Below are positions 45,320 through 54,473 of a stretch of DNA of 64,000 bases, one piece after another (positions within the stretch are counted from its first letter, which is position 1; each line of letters begins with the position of its first letter). A program made the position numbers and the translations under genes. The notes below the pieces were generated by a model. It ran no database searches. It was not told the DNA's origin and was given only the letters and a program-made list of their open reading frames with translations. Origin of the DNA: Campylobacterota bacterium (GTDB taxonomy: Bacteria; Campylobacterota; Campylobacteria; Campylobacterales; Arcobacteraceae); the NCBI GenBank assembly GCA_003643835.1, contig QMKX01000004.1:1-64000 (forward strand), written 5' to 3'.

Positions 45320-47459
45320 CAAAGCATTGCAAGCAACAGCACTGATACTTGTGGCATTTATATTTTCTGTAGCAGTGCGTATGATATGGGTTTATAAGTT
45401 TAGTGATACTCAACAATTTAGATACGATGGCACATTTATGCTTACTACAACCGATGGCTACTATTTTGCTGAAGGCGCAAGAGATATCATAAAAGAAACA
45501 AACCACATAGAAGCACAAGCATATCGTTCTCCTACGACACAAGCATTATCGCAACTTACAGCTGTATTGTATAAAATTTTGCCATTTACTTTAGATGAGA
45601 TTATGTTTTATATGTCTGCTTTTTTTGCATCACTTTTAGTTATACCGCTGGTGCTTATAGGTTTGGCATATGGAAGTTTAACATTTGGTTTTATAGCAGC
45701 CTTGGTGGGCTCGGTTGCTTGGAGTTATTATAACAGGACTATGGTAGGGTATTATGATACTGACCTGTTAAATATCGTATTTCCTACACTTTTGTTGTGG
45801 TCACTTATAGGTGCTATTGCCACTAAACACGACAGATATATACTGTTCATAGCCATAGAGACGATACTATATCGCTGGTGGTATCCTCAGTCATACTCGC
45901 TAGAGATTGCATTTATATGTCTTCTGGCGGTGTTTACATTCTATACATGGTTCAAGAAAAGGGATAACTTTTATAATTTTGCTTTGATAATATTTATGCT
46001 ATTGTCCACACTAAACATAGATATGATTTATAGAGCTTCTTTGATGGGTGTATTATTGGTATTTTTACACTTTAAAAAAGATATATTTAGAAAGTATATC
46101 TATTATATACTGGGGTTTTCTATAGCACTATTTTTTGCTACTGGAGGCTTAAATCCTATTATAAGCCTACTTGATACCTATATTTTCCAAAGAAAAGCCA
46201 TAATTGCCCAAAATATATTAGATTTACATTTTTTTGCCGTTATACAAACTATAAGCGAAGCACAACATATACCATTTGAAACATTTGCAAACAGAATTAG
46301 CGGACATACCATCACATTTTTTCTTAGTATCGCTGGTTATATTTGGTTATCAATAAATAAAAAAAGTATGATTATAGCAATTCCTATGATAGGACTTGGG
46401 TTTTTAGCTATTTATGGAGGGCTTAGGTTTACCATATATGCTGTGCCTGTTTTTGCTATGGGTATCGCTTATTTGATAATACAACTCACAAATACTATAG
46501 ATGATATCAGAATTAGAATTGTATCTATAATAGTATTAACTTTATTGGCTCTATATCCAAATATATCGCATGCATACAATTACAATGCATCAACTGTGTT
46601 TTATAAAGATGAGGTAGCTACACTAAACAAACTCAAATCAATAGTTTCAAAAGATGATTATGTTGTAGGATGGTGGGATTATGGTTATCCTATTAGATAC
46701 TACACAGACGCACACACATTTATAGATGGTGGCGCACACTCTGGAAGCGATAATTTTCCAACAAGCTATTTTTTAACAAAACCACAAAATGTGGCAGCTA
46801 AGATGATAAGATTAGAGGCTAAATATATTGAAGAAAATGCAAACAGAATAAAAAATTCTCTCATGGGCAAACCAGATAAAAACAGAACAAATAGCTCACG
46901 CATAGCAAATATGACTACTGATTATGGCTTTAGTGATACAAATGATTTTTTATATAGCTTAAGCACAGATATCTCTTTGCCAAAGATGACAAACGATGTG
47001 TATCTATATCTACCATTTAGGATGCTGGACATCTACCCGGTTATTGAAAGATTTTCAAATATCGACCTCATGACAGGAGCACAAAAAACAGCTGGTTTTT
47101 ATTATTATCCAGCTCAATATAAACAAAACAAAGAAGCAATAATCTTTGATAACAATATGATGCTGGACAAAGCTACAGGAGTGATAACAGTAGGCAAAAA
47201 TAACAAATTTAAGGTCAAAAGATATGTAACTACAAACTATACAAGCAACTCAAAAATGGAAAAAAACATCCAATTAGCACACGATGACGGTGATTTAAGT
47301 ATAATATTTATGCAAAATCAAAACAAATTTATCATCATAGATGAAGAGAAATACAACTCTACATATTTTCAACTATATGTGCTGGACAATTATAACAAAG
47401 ATCTATTTGAATTAGTTGTTTATCATCCATTTGTAAAGGTTTATAAATTAAAAATATAA
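45306..47459 (+). CDS. pglB: Oligosaccharyltransferase PglB (STT3 family)
   Basis: A 717-residue membrane enzyme that transfers a lipid-linked oligosaccharide to Asn in D/E-X-N-X-S/T sites in the periplasm. It has the STT3 catalytic features: TTDGYYFAEGARD (first Asp), YYDTDLLNIVFP (DxD), and WWDYGY at 456-461. Thirteen or so helices form the N-terminal half and the C-terminal domain is soluble. It stands alone without glycan-building pgl genes nearby and overlaps alaS by 14 bp. The start codon 45306 has AAAGGA about eight bases upstream. Confidence 0.94.
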   Translation: MIKHNKALQATALILVAFIFSVAVRMIWVYKFSDTQQFRYDGTFMLTTTDGYYFAEGARDIIKETNHIEAQAYRSPTTQALSQLTAVLYKILPFTLDEIMFYMSAFFASLLVIPLVLIGLAYGSLTFGFIAALVGSVAWSYYNRTMVGYYDTDLLNIVFPTLLLWSLIGAIATKHDRYILFIAIETILYRWWYPQSYSLEIAFICLLAVFTFYTWFKKRDNFYNFALIIFMLLSTLNIDMIYRASLMGVLLVFLHFKKDIFRKYIYYILGFSIALFFATGGLNPIISLLDTYIFQRKAIIAQNILDLHFFAVIQTISEAQHIPFETFANRISGHTITFFLSIAGYIWLSINKKSMIIAIPMIGLGFLAIYGGLRFTIYAVPVFAMGIAYLIIQLTNTIDDIRIRIVSIIVLTLLALYPNISHAYNYNASTVFYKDEVATLNKLKSIVSKDDYVVGWWDYGYPIRYYTDAHTFIDGGAHSGSDNFPTSYFLTKPQNVAAKMIRLEAKYIEENANRIKNSLMGKPDKNRTNSSRIANMTTDYGFSDTNDFLYSLSTDISLPKMTNDVYLYLPFRMLDIYPVIERFSNIDLMTGAQKTAGFYYYPAQYKQNKEAIIFDNNMMLDKATGVITVGKNNKFKVKRYVTTNYTSNSKMEKNIQLAHDDGDLSIIFMQNQNKFIIIDEEKYNSTYFQLYVLDNYNKDLFELVVYHPFVKVYKLKI

Positions 47460-48391
47460 CCAAATATATCTTTATAGTTTTTATATTGTATCAAAATATG
47501 CAAGCAGACGACAATAGTAGTCAAACCATAAAAACACTACAAAAGTATATAAACAACTTGCAATGGAAACTTGACAGCAAGATAGATAAAAACAAACATA
47601 AATACAATCTTATGGGACACTACTCAAACTACATTTTATTTGCTGGATATACACCAACAAAACTATACAAAACTACAAACGAGAACAATACTACATCCAC
47701 CCCAAGAGACAAAAACGAAGCACAGTTTCAAGTTAGCATCAAAGTTCCAATATTCAACAACATATTCAACTCCAAAGGCGATATATTTGTAGCTTATACC
47801 CAAAACTCATATTGGCAAGTATATGACAAAGACGATTCATCGCCTTTTAGGGAGACGAACTACCAACCAGAAGTTTTTTGGCAAACAGACAAAATAAACA
47901 AAAATAGATATGGTTTAAAAACTCTTAGAGTCTCTGCTATTCATCAATCAAATGGCGAATCATCGCCAAAATCAAGAAGCTGGAACAAAACAGATATCTT
48001 TATGCTTTTTGAAGCAGATAAATTTTTCTATGGCTTCAATGCTTGGAGCAGATGGGACGAACCATATGAAAATGACATAAACAATACAAGAGACGATGAC
48101 AACCCACTATTGACAGATTATATCGGCAATCAAAAGATATTTGTAGGCTTCAAATACAAAAGATTTAAAAATACTTTAACATATCAAAACGATATTTTAG
48201 ATTTCAAAAAAGATAAAGGTTCTATAATACTTGACATAATTTTGCCGTCTATCAATGACAATTATAATTATTTTTTCAGATACTTTAATGGATATGGCGA
48301 AAGTTTGATAGATTATGACAAAAGAATCAAAAGATACAGTATAGGAGTGATGGTGGCAAATATATTATGGCAAGGAGAAAAATATGAATGA
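47447..48391 (+). CDS. pldA: Outer-membrane phospholipase A
   Basis: A beta-barrel phospholipase of the outer membrane. The catalytic His-Ser pair is in HQSNG (His166, Ser168 from the start used here) and the third residue Asn follows in SRSWN. The frame has no good ATG at its beginning: reading from ATT at 47447 gives a signal-peptide-like IKNITKYIFIVFILYQNMQA before DDNSS, with AAAGG seven bases upstream. The alternative TTG at 47486 cuts the signal in half. Three D/E-X-N-X-S/T sites (D-D-N-S-S, E-N-N-T-T, D-I-N-N-T) are present. It ends inside pheA by eight bases. Confidence 0.85.
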   Translation: MKNITKYIFIVFILYQNMQADDNSSQTIKTLQKYINNLQWKLDSKIDKNKHKYNLMGHYSNYILFAGYTPTKLYKTTNENNTTSTPRDKNEAQFQVSIKVPIFNNIFNSKGDIFVAYTQNSYWQVYDKDDSSPFRETNYQPEVFWQTDKINKNRYGLKTLRVSAIHQSNGESSPKSRSWNKTDIFMLFEADKFFYGFNAWSRWDEPYENDINNTRDDDNPLLTDYIGNQKIFVGFKYKRFKNTLTYQNDILDFKKDKGSIILDIILPSINDNYNYFFRYFNGYGESLIDYDKRIKRYSIGVMVANILWQGEKYE

Positions 48392-49451
48392 AGCAGGACT
48401 AAAAAGTTTGCGAGACAATCTTGATAAGATAGACAACAAAGTTTTAAAACTATTAAATGAAAGAATGGAGCTAGTAAAACAAGTAGGAGAACTAAAGGCA
48501 AAAAGTGGAGGATCTATATATCGACCAGATAGAGAACGAGATATCATAGATAGACTTCACAAACAATCCCATGGTATATTAGACAGATCAGCAATAGAAG
48601 CTATATTTTTAGAAGTTTTTGCGATAAGTCGCAACTTAGAACTTCCTGAAAATATTGCATATTTGGGTCCTCTTGGTAGCTTCACCCACCAAGCAGCCGA
48701 GAGCAGGTTTGGTGCTATGAGTTCGTATCTGCCTATTAGCACTATCACTGGTGTATTTAGAGAGGTATCAAACAAAAAAGCAAAATACGGTGTCGTGCCT
48801 ATAGAAAATAGTAGCAACGGAATAGTCAGCGAAACAATAACTTGCTTTAGCAAATACGATGTCAAGATCATAGCAGAAGTGATGGTCGATATTCATCATA
48901 CATTAGCTTCAACTGTCGACAACATCAAAGATATACGGCGGATTTACTCAAAAGATATAGCTATCGAACAGTGTCGAGAGTTTATAGTGGATTTGGGGTT
49001 AGATGAAGTCGAACTCATACCAGTAGAGAGCACAGCAAAGGCTGCCAAACTCGCAGTGGGCGAAAAATATTCTGCCGCCATATGCTCACATGTTGGTGCA
49101 AAGTTATACAACTTGCCTATACTGTTTGAAAATATCGAAGACAAAGGCGACAACCGCACTAGGTTTTTGATAGTGTCGGATTTTGAAAATGGTATGAGTG
49201 GAGACGACAAAACATCTATTGTAGCTCATCTTCAAAACAAAGCTGGTGCTTTGGTGGAGTTTCTAAACAGTTTTGAAAAAATAGGTGTAAATCTAACCAA
49301 GATCAAATCACACACAGTAGGAGGCATTTCCACATTTTTCATAGAGTTCAATGCCCACAAAGATGAGATAAACATCAAAAAGATATTCCACGCATACAAA
49401 GAGGAGATAAAATTTCTCGGTAGTTATGTGAGAGAAGGCGATGATATATAA
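48384..49451 (+). CDS. pheA: Bifunctional chorismate mutase/prephenate dehydratase
   Basis: A 355-residue phenylalanine-pathway enzyme. The N-terminal helical AroQ-type chorismate mutase (residues 1 to about 90, LDKIDNKVLKLLNERMELVKQVGELK) is followed by the prephenate dehydratase domain (AYLGPLGSFTHQAAESRF, VPIENSSNGIV, DKGDNRTRFLIV) and a C-terminal ACT domain (KTSIVAHLQNKAGALVEFLN) for feedback control. RBS AAGGAG precedes ATG 48384. Confidence 0.96.
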   Translation: MNEAGLKSLRDNLDKIDNKVLKLLNERMELVKQVGELKAKSGGSIYRPDRERDIIDRLHKQSHGILDRSAIEAIFLEVFAISRNLELPENIAYLGPLGSFTHQAAESRFGAMSSYLPISTITGVFREVSNKKAKYGVVPIENSSNGIVSETITCFSKYDVKIIAEVMVDIHHTLASTVDNIKDIRRIYSKDIAIEQCREFIVDLGLDEVELIPVESTAKAAKLAVGEKYSAAICSHVGAKLYNLPILFENIEDKGDNRTRFLIVSDFENGMSGDDKTSIVAHLQNKAGALVEFLNSFEKIGVNLTKIKSHTVGGISTFFIEFNAHKDEINIKKIFHAYKEEIKFLGSYVREGDDI

Positions 49452-50251
49452 TACAAAAAAACCAAAGCATAGGTCGTATCTGAGACAAATACTTGGCAAA
49501 GAGTATTTTATACTCAAAAGAAAGATTAGCAGGTTATTTTCAAAAAGTTCGTGGGCAAAATAAATAAAAAATTTGATGGCTTTGTCATAGCCACTCACAG
49601 ATCAATTATCTTGCGAAAGCTCAAAGATGTTGATATATGTCTACAAGAAAACAAAAGGACAAATCTATCGCTGGCGATACAAAAGATAAACAATATCATC
49701 ATAGAACCCAACCAAACTTTGTCTTTTTGGAAGCTTGTAGGTAGGCCTACAAAAAACAAAGGTTATCTTACAGGACTTGTTTTAAATCAAGGCAAGATAG
49801 ATACAGGTATCGGTGGTGGTCTTTGTCAGCTTGGAAACTTGATATTTTGGATATTTGCCCACAGTCCGCTTGATATCACCCAAAGATTTAGGCATAGTTT
49901 TGATGTATTTCCAGATATAGACAGAAAAGTTCCATTTTGAGCAGGAGCTACTTTGTCGTATAACTATATCGATTTTCAAGTCAAAAACAACACAGATAAA
50001 TCTTTTCAGCTTAAACTTTGGCTGGACGACACATATCTAAATGGTGAACTTTTGTGCTCACGCAAACTATCCTCTACATACAACATAGAGGAACGAAACC
50101 ATATCATCAAACACAGTTTTGGGGTGGTTATACAAGACACAATCAAATATACAAGATAGAAAAAGATGGTGAATGTATTTTAAAAGAGAGACTATTGGTT
50201 CAAAATCATGCTATCATGATGTATGATCAATTTATAAAACACAGTAGTTAA
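49441..50251 (+). pseudogene. VanW-family protein, disrupted
   Basis: ATG 49441 overlaps the end of pheA and opens a frame that stops at 49561 after HRSYLRQILGKEYFILKRKI. The VanW hallmark follows in another frame from about 49551, with NLSLAIQKINNIIIEPNQTLSFWKL, GIGGGLCQLGNLIFWIFAHSP and RHSFDVFPD. An in-frame TGA at 49938-49940 sits where PFG-x-GATxxYNY is normal, so one base change of GGA to TGA explains it. Near 50115 the frame shifts again to TRHNQIYKIEKDGE and runs to 50251. Two frameshifts and a stop make a dead gene. Confidence 0.8.
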
Positions 50252-50287
50252 GCGTATCTTAAAAATCTTTTCATATCCGTTTTAAAT

Positions 50288-50785
50288 TTAACAAATAGAT
50301 ATCTCTTTTTTCGCCATATTCATAAGCCCGCCACATTTTACTAATTCGCACATAAATTTTGGTATAGGTTTAAAATTATATATTTTTTGGTTTGTTGTAT
50401 TTTTTATTGTGCCTTTTATCTCATCTATAGACAACATATCAGCTTCATTTATCTCTTGTGTGTGTGATAATTCATATATAGGCAAACCCATATTAAATGA
50501 GTTTCTATAAAATATCCTAGCAAATGATTTAGCTATGACCGCCTTGATACCAGCAGCTTTTAGAGCTATTGGTGCATGTTCGCGGCTACTTCCACAGCCA
50601 AAATTTTCGCCAGCTACTATTACATCGCCGATACTTATTGATGCCGCAAGAGAGCTATCCATATCTTCAAATACATATTTTTTTAAGTGTTCTGGATCGC
50701 TACTACTTAGGTATCTTGCGGCGATGATAATATCTGTATCTATGTTGTCTCCCATTTTCCAAGTTTTACTTTGTTTTATAGACAT
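50288..50785 (-). CDS. leuD: 3-isopropylmalate dehydratase small subunit
   Basis: A 165-residue swivel-domain subunit for leucine biosynthesis. GDNIDTDIIIAARYL, GENFGCGSSREHAPIALKAAGIKAVIAKSFARIFYRNSFNMGLP are diagnostic. The large subunit leuC is not in the window. It faces the dead vanW gene tail to tail. Confidence 0.95.
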   Translation of the reverse strand: MSIKQSKTWKMGDNIDTDIIIAARYLSSSDPEHLKKYVFEDMDSSLAASISIGDVIVAGENFGCGSSREHAPIALKAAGIKAVIAKSFARIFYRNSFNMGLPIYELSHTQEINEADMLSIDEIKGTIKNTTNQKIYNFKPIPKFMCELVKCGGLMNMAKKEISIC

Positions 50786-50844
50786 ACTTATCTCATAAAA
50801 GATATGGTATTATTTGTTTTCTTGTTGACAAATTAAATACACTA

Positions 50845-51255
50845 TTATTCATATTCTGCAATATCGCCTTTTTTGACTTTTAGGCTAAATGGAGTATCTT
50901 TTCCTTCATTTAAAATTTTTGCCTGTCTTACCCAATTGTCTCTTTGTGCGCGACCTTTGAACACCTTAAGATATTCATCTATCCACAATATATTTTTCTT
51001 GCTCCAAGATGCTATTTGGTCAAAATAATATATACCATTTTCGTTTAAGGTTTTTTCTATGTTAGTGCCTATGCCAGAAATATATTTTAAGTCATCCTTT
51101 GGCTCGGTTGGCTTATCTATAAGATGTGGTTTGTGCTCATCTGTGATTTTCTCATCACCACAAAAAAATATTTTTGCTATAAGAAAACCTATAACTGCCC
51201 CTATTATTGCTGCTATTATCAAACAAATAGCTATGTCTATTGCTAACTGTGTCAT
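50845..51255 (-). CDS. Membrane-anchored helix-hairpin-helix (H3TH-like) protein
   Basis: A 136-residue protein with an N-terminal membrane helix (about 7-30) and a C-terminal region with LKYISGIGTNIEKTLNENGI, a helix-hairpin-helix DNA-binding type motif as in small predicted flap-nuclease-like or polymerase-associated proteins. It lies 4 bp into the OmpA-like gene and is co-directional with it. The function is unknown; similar fusions are usually seen near respiratory or envelope genes. Confidence 0.75.
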   Translation of the reverse strand: MTQLAIDIAICLIIAAIIGAVIGFLIAKIFFCGDEKITDEHKPHLIDKPTEPKDDLKYISGIGTNIEKTLNENGIYYFDQIASWSKKNILWIDEYLKVFKGRAQRDNWVRQAKILNEGKDTPFSLKVKKGDIAEYE

Positions 51256-51782
51256 TTTAATTCTCCTTTAAATTCTACTCGCCTATTTTTGGCTTTGTTT
51301 TCATCTGTGTCGTTTTTTGCTATTGGCGATATATCACCTTCGCTTATAGTTGTCAATCTGTTTTTTGCTATACCATTGTTTACAAAATAGTTTTTTATAC
51401 TATTTGCCCTTTTTGCACCAAGAGTGTTGTTATATTTTTTATCTCCTTTGTTGTCAGTGTGTCCTATTATTGTAAGTTTTATCTTTTCATCTTTTTTCAA
51501 AATATCAACAATATCATCTAAAGCAGATATATCATCTGTTTGGTATGAGTTTGATTTAAAATTTATTGATTTTTTATTTAAGATACTCAAATAATCTATC
51601 TTTGGTTTGACTTTAGTTTTGTCTTGTTGGTTTATCTCTTTAAACACCTCATCTACAACCTCTTGTATAGTCTCTTTTGCAATAGGTTGTTGCTTCTTTA
51701 TTCCACATTCGTTATATACACACAATGCTATATATATTATAAGCACAATAGTGCTTATAATTAGTAAATTTTTTTTATTCAT
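51252..51782 (-). CDS. OmpA-family C-terminal domain lipoprotein-like/membrane protein
   Basis: A 176-residue protein with an N-terminal hydrophobic segment (about 5-22) and a C-terminal OmpA-type peptidoglycan-binding domain (TIIGHTDNKGDKKYNNTLGAKRANSIKNYF, then DENKAKNRRVEF). It probably ties the inner membrane or periplasm to the cell wall. Overlaps the H3TH gene by four bases and lies 11 bp downstream of the SPFH gene. Confidence 0.88.
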   Translation of the reverse strand: MNKKNLLIISTIVLIIYIALCVYNECGIKKQQPIAKETIQEVVDEVFKEINQQDKTKVKPKIDYLSILNKKSINFKSNSYQTDDISALDDIVDILKKDEKIKLTIIGHTDNKGDKKYNNTLGAKRANSIKNYFVNNGIAKNRLTTISEGDISPIAKNDTDENKAKNRRVEFKGELK

Positions 51783-51793
51783 AACTTTCTCCT

Positions 51794-52852
51794 TTATTGA
51801 GTTAATACTGTGTTTTGTTTGTTACTTTTGCTATCTACCCATATATTTGGTGTGCTTCCACCAGGGGTTAGAAATATCTTAGCATCTTTATTTGTTTTTA
51901 ATGCTTCGTTAAATTTACCTTGCACCGCTATTTGCTGCATATGTAGAAGTTTTGGTGTCAATGAGTTTGCTATAAGTATATTTGCTTTGGCTTGTGCTTG
52001 TGCTTCTATCGCCACGGCATCTGCTCGTCCTTGTGCTTCTATACGATTTTTGTTTGCTTCACCTTCAGCCAGAGCAGCTTTTTTTTCTGCTTCTTGTTTG
52101 GCTCGTTGGACTTCATATTTCACTCTTTCTGCTTCTTGATTTGCTATTTGCACTTTTTCTATCTGTTCTTTGATCTTAGTTGGTAGCATAATCTCACGAA
52201 GCTGTACTGACTCTATAGTCACTGGTTTGTCGGCATTTGCTTCTATTTTAGCTCGTATTCCGTCTTCTATTAGCACTGCTATCTCATTTCTTTTTACTGG
52301 TAGAGCTTCTGCATTAAATCTACCTACTACATTTCTCACTATATTTCTCACTACTGGATTTACGATTTTCTCTTCCCAAGATAATCCCCAATTGGCTATG
52401 GTATTAGGAGCTTTATGTGGATCAAGCTTGTATTGAACGGTTAGTTCGATAGACACGGGCAAACCTCTGGCATCTAGTATATTTATGGCACGATATGTTT
52501 TGATACCGCTGTTGCTGGTAGTTTGCTCTTCTACTTCTTTGTAGTTTATCAAACGAACTTTTGTATCTACGGTGATAACTTTTTGAACTACAGGCATATA
52601 TATATGAAACCCAGGAGTTAGAGGCTGCGGTTGGTATTTACCAGTAGTCACTTTGATACCAACTTCGCCTGATTCTATTATCACAAATGGTTTTGCAAAT
52701 ATAAGCAAAACTATCAAGCCTATTATCACATAACCAGCCCCTCCTAGGCTGGAGAATTTGTTGAAAAACTCTGGCGGCTTAAATGGTGGCTGGTATCCCC
52801 CACCGCTGTTGTTTTGTTGTTTGTTTTTAAAATAATCATTGTCTATTGGCAT
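51794..52852 (-). CDS. SPFH/Band 7 (prohibitin/HflK-like) membrane protein
   Basis: A 352-residue protein with a proline-rich N-terminus, one membrane helix (about 40-58) and the SPFH domain (ESGEVGIKVTTGKYQPQPLTPGFHIYMP). An Ala/Glu-rich coiled coil follows (about 225-290). Such proteins form large ring or cage assemblies in the inner membrane and modulate FtsH or other proteases. It starts the three-gene SPFH-OmpA-H3TH operon. Confidence 0.9.
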   Translation of the reverse strand: MPIDNDYFKNKQQNNSGGGYQPPFKPPEFFNKFSSLGGAGYVIIGLIVLLIFAKPFVIIESGEVGIKVTTGKYQPQPLTPGFHIYMPVVQKVITVDTKVRLINYKEVEEQTTSNSGIKTYRAINILDARGLPVSIELTVQYKLDPHKAPNTIANWGLSWEEKIVNPVVRNIVRNVVGRFNAEALPVKRNEIAVLIEDGIRAKIEANADKPVTIESVQLREIMLPTKIKEQIEKVQIANQEAERVKYEVQRAKQEAEKKAALAEGEANKNRIEAQGRADAVAIEAQAQAKANILIANSLTPKLLHMQQIAVQGKFNEALKTNKDAKIFLTPGGSTPNIWVDSKSNKQNTVLTQ

Positions 52853-52961
52853 AAATATCCTTTTTTGATTATTATATCTAAATTTAGTTTAATATAGCTA
52901 AAATTCTTGACAAATTAAACTAATTTATTTTTTTTTGCTATAATTAAAAAAAGGAATATTT

Positions 52962-53462
52962 ATGTATTTATGGAAAATAGACAAACTCGTCGATGATTTT
53001 AGACAAAAAAAAGTATCTCAAAAAGAACAGTTTAAGTATCTACTTTTATTTACCATATTTACACTCTTGTGTAGCGATCCATTTCTTTATGTAGGTTTGC
53101 CATATAACAATTATGACACTTTGCAATCTATTTTGATTTTAGCTATGAGTGTATTTGGTGTGTATTATTGTTATAAAATCAACTCACAAGGAGACAACAA
53201 AGAGTTTATGATAAGGTTTATATGTTTAGGTTTGCCAGCTGTCATTAGAATTTTAGCTATGTTTTTGCCATTTTTTGTTGGTGCCATTATTATAGAAGAT
53301 TTATTTTTATTAAGCCCAGAAGCGTTAGTATCAGGTGCTACTGAAACCACTTTAATCCAAGTTGCAACTATATCGTTATTTGTTTTTGTTTATTATTGGT
53401 ATCTATCTAAAAAGATCACAATAGTCTCAAGATGTGCTGCACCAAACAAACCATCAGTATGA
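52962..53462 (+). CDS. Hypothetical four-helix membrane protein
   Basis: A 166-residue protein with about four hydrophobic helices (roughly 27-47, 55-72, 88-110 and 125-148) and a short Lys-rich N-terminus. RBS AAAGGAAT precedes ATG 52962. I do not recognise the family. It stands alone, divergent from the SPFH operon and convergent with the EamA gene. Confidence 0.75.
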   Translation: MYLWKIDKLVDDFRQKKVSQKEQFKYLLLFTIFTLLCSDPFLYVGLPYNNYDTLQSILILAMSVFGVYYCYKINSQGDNKEFMIRFICLGLPAVIRILAMFLPFFVGAIIIEDLFLLSPEALVSGATETTLIQVATISLFVFVYYWYLSKKITIVSRCAAPNKPSV

Positions 53463-53543
53463 GACGTCCACAGTAAAAAATTATGTTGCTATTGCTACTT
53501 TTTTTGTTCACTAAATTGCCCATATGATATTAGTTTTTATTGG

Positions 53544-54473
53544 TTAGGAAAATATCAATTTTATTTTGCTCATAGGTATTTGAGTTATTAGCACTCCAAA
53601 AAGTATTACAACAGATGCTACCATTTGTATATAAGCCAAAGTTTCTCCAAGAACTAAAAATGCTAAAACAATAGTAAATATTGGAATTAGATTTATAAAC
53701 ATACCAGCCTTGCTAACTTCCATACGACCTAAAGAAAAATTAAACAATCCATATCCACCCAAAGTTACCACAACTCCAAGATATACAACCCACAATATAG
53801 CATTTAAATTGAAATTCATCATAACTGTATTATATTCCCATATAGCAAACGGCATAAAAAAGAAAAAACCAGCAAAAGATTGAATAGCTGTCAAAAACAA
53901 AGCAGAAAACTTTTTAGATAGATACCTTATAGTTATAGCATATCCAGCTCCACATACCATAGCCATAAACTCCAGACTATTACCAAGTATTGGGTTTGTT
54001 GCATATTCGGTGCCAATAGATGACAAACTCAACCACAATGCGCCTGCCATAGCTATGACAGAACCAAGAATAAGCTTTTTTGATATAAACTCTTTTAGAA
54101 ATATGCCTGCCCCAATTGCCGTGATTAGTGGCATCATAGAAGTCATCATGCCAGCTTGTCCTGCTGTTGTATATAAAATTGCTTGTGCTTCAAAGATAAA
54201 ATACAAACAAGGCTCAAACAAAACCATCAACATTATAAATTTGACATCTTTTTTTGTAAAATTAAATTTCTTAAAACTTTTTATAAAATAAACAAAACAC
54301 AAACTAGCAACAAACATACGCCCAAAGATTATACTCATAGGCTCAATTGATGGCAAAGTAGCTTTTATAGCTATAAATGAACTTGCCCACACAATCATAG
54401 CTATTATTAAAGCACCTATTGCTACGATATCAAAACTTTTTTTTCTTATAAATTTATTTTTAGTTATTAGCAT
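53544..54473 (-). CDS. EamA/DMT-family transporter
   Basis: About 309 residues with ten helices in two homologous EamA halves (first beginning IVAIGALIIAMIVWASSFIAIK, second near LEFMAMVCGAGYAITIRYL). It probably exports a metabolite or amino acid; substrate unknown. I chose ATG 54473; an in-frame ATG at 54494 adds seven residues and neither has a good ribosome site. The gene overlaps the GNAT gene end. Confidence 0.88.
   Translation of the reverse strand: MLITKNKFIRKKSFDIVAIGALIIAMIVWASSFIAIKATLPSIEPMSIIFGRMFVASLCFVYFIKSFKKFNFTKKDVKFIMLMVLFEPCLYFIFEAQAILYTTAGQAGMMTSMMPLITAIGAGIFLKEFISKKLILGSVIAMAGALWLSLSSIGTEYATNPILGNSLEFMAMVCGAGYAITIRYLSKKFSALFLTAIQSFAGFFFFMPFAIWEYNTVMMNFNLNAILWVVYLGVVVTLGGYGLFNFSLGRMEVSKAGMFINLIPIFTIVLAFLVLGETLAYIQMVASVVILFGVLITQIPMSKIKLIFS

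Noticed and set aside
49938-49940. In-frame TGA in vanW read as Gly recoding
   Set aside because: TGA is used as a normal stop elsewhere in this window (for example norC), and the gene also has frameshifts.
53463-53543. Short intergenic gap between the hypothetical membrane gene and the EamA gene
   Set aside because: Searched for a terminator or small RNA; only weak AT-rich symmetry was found.
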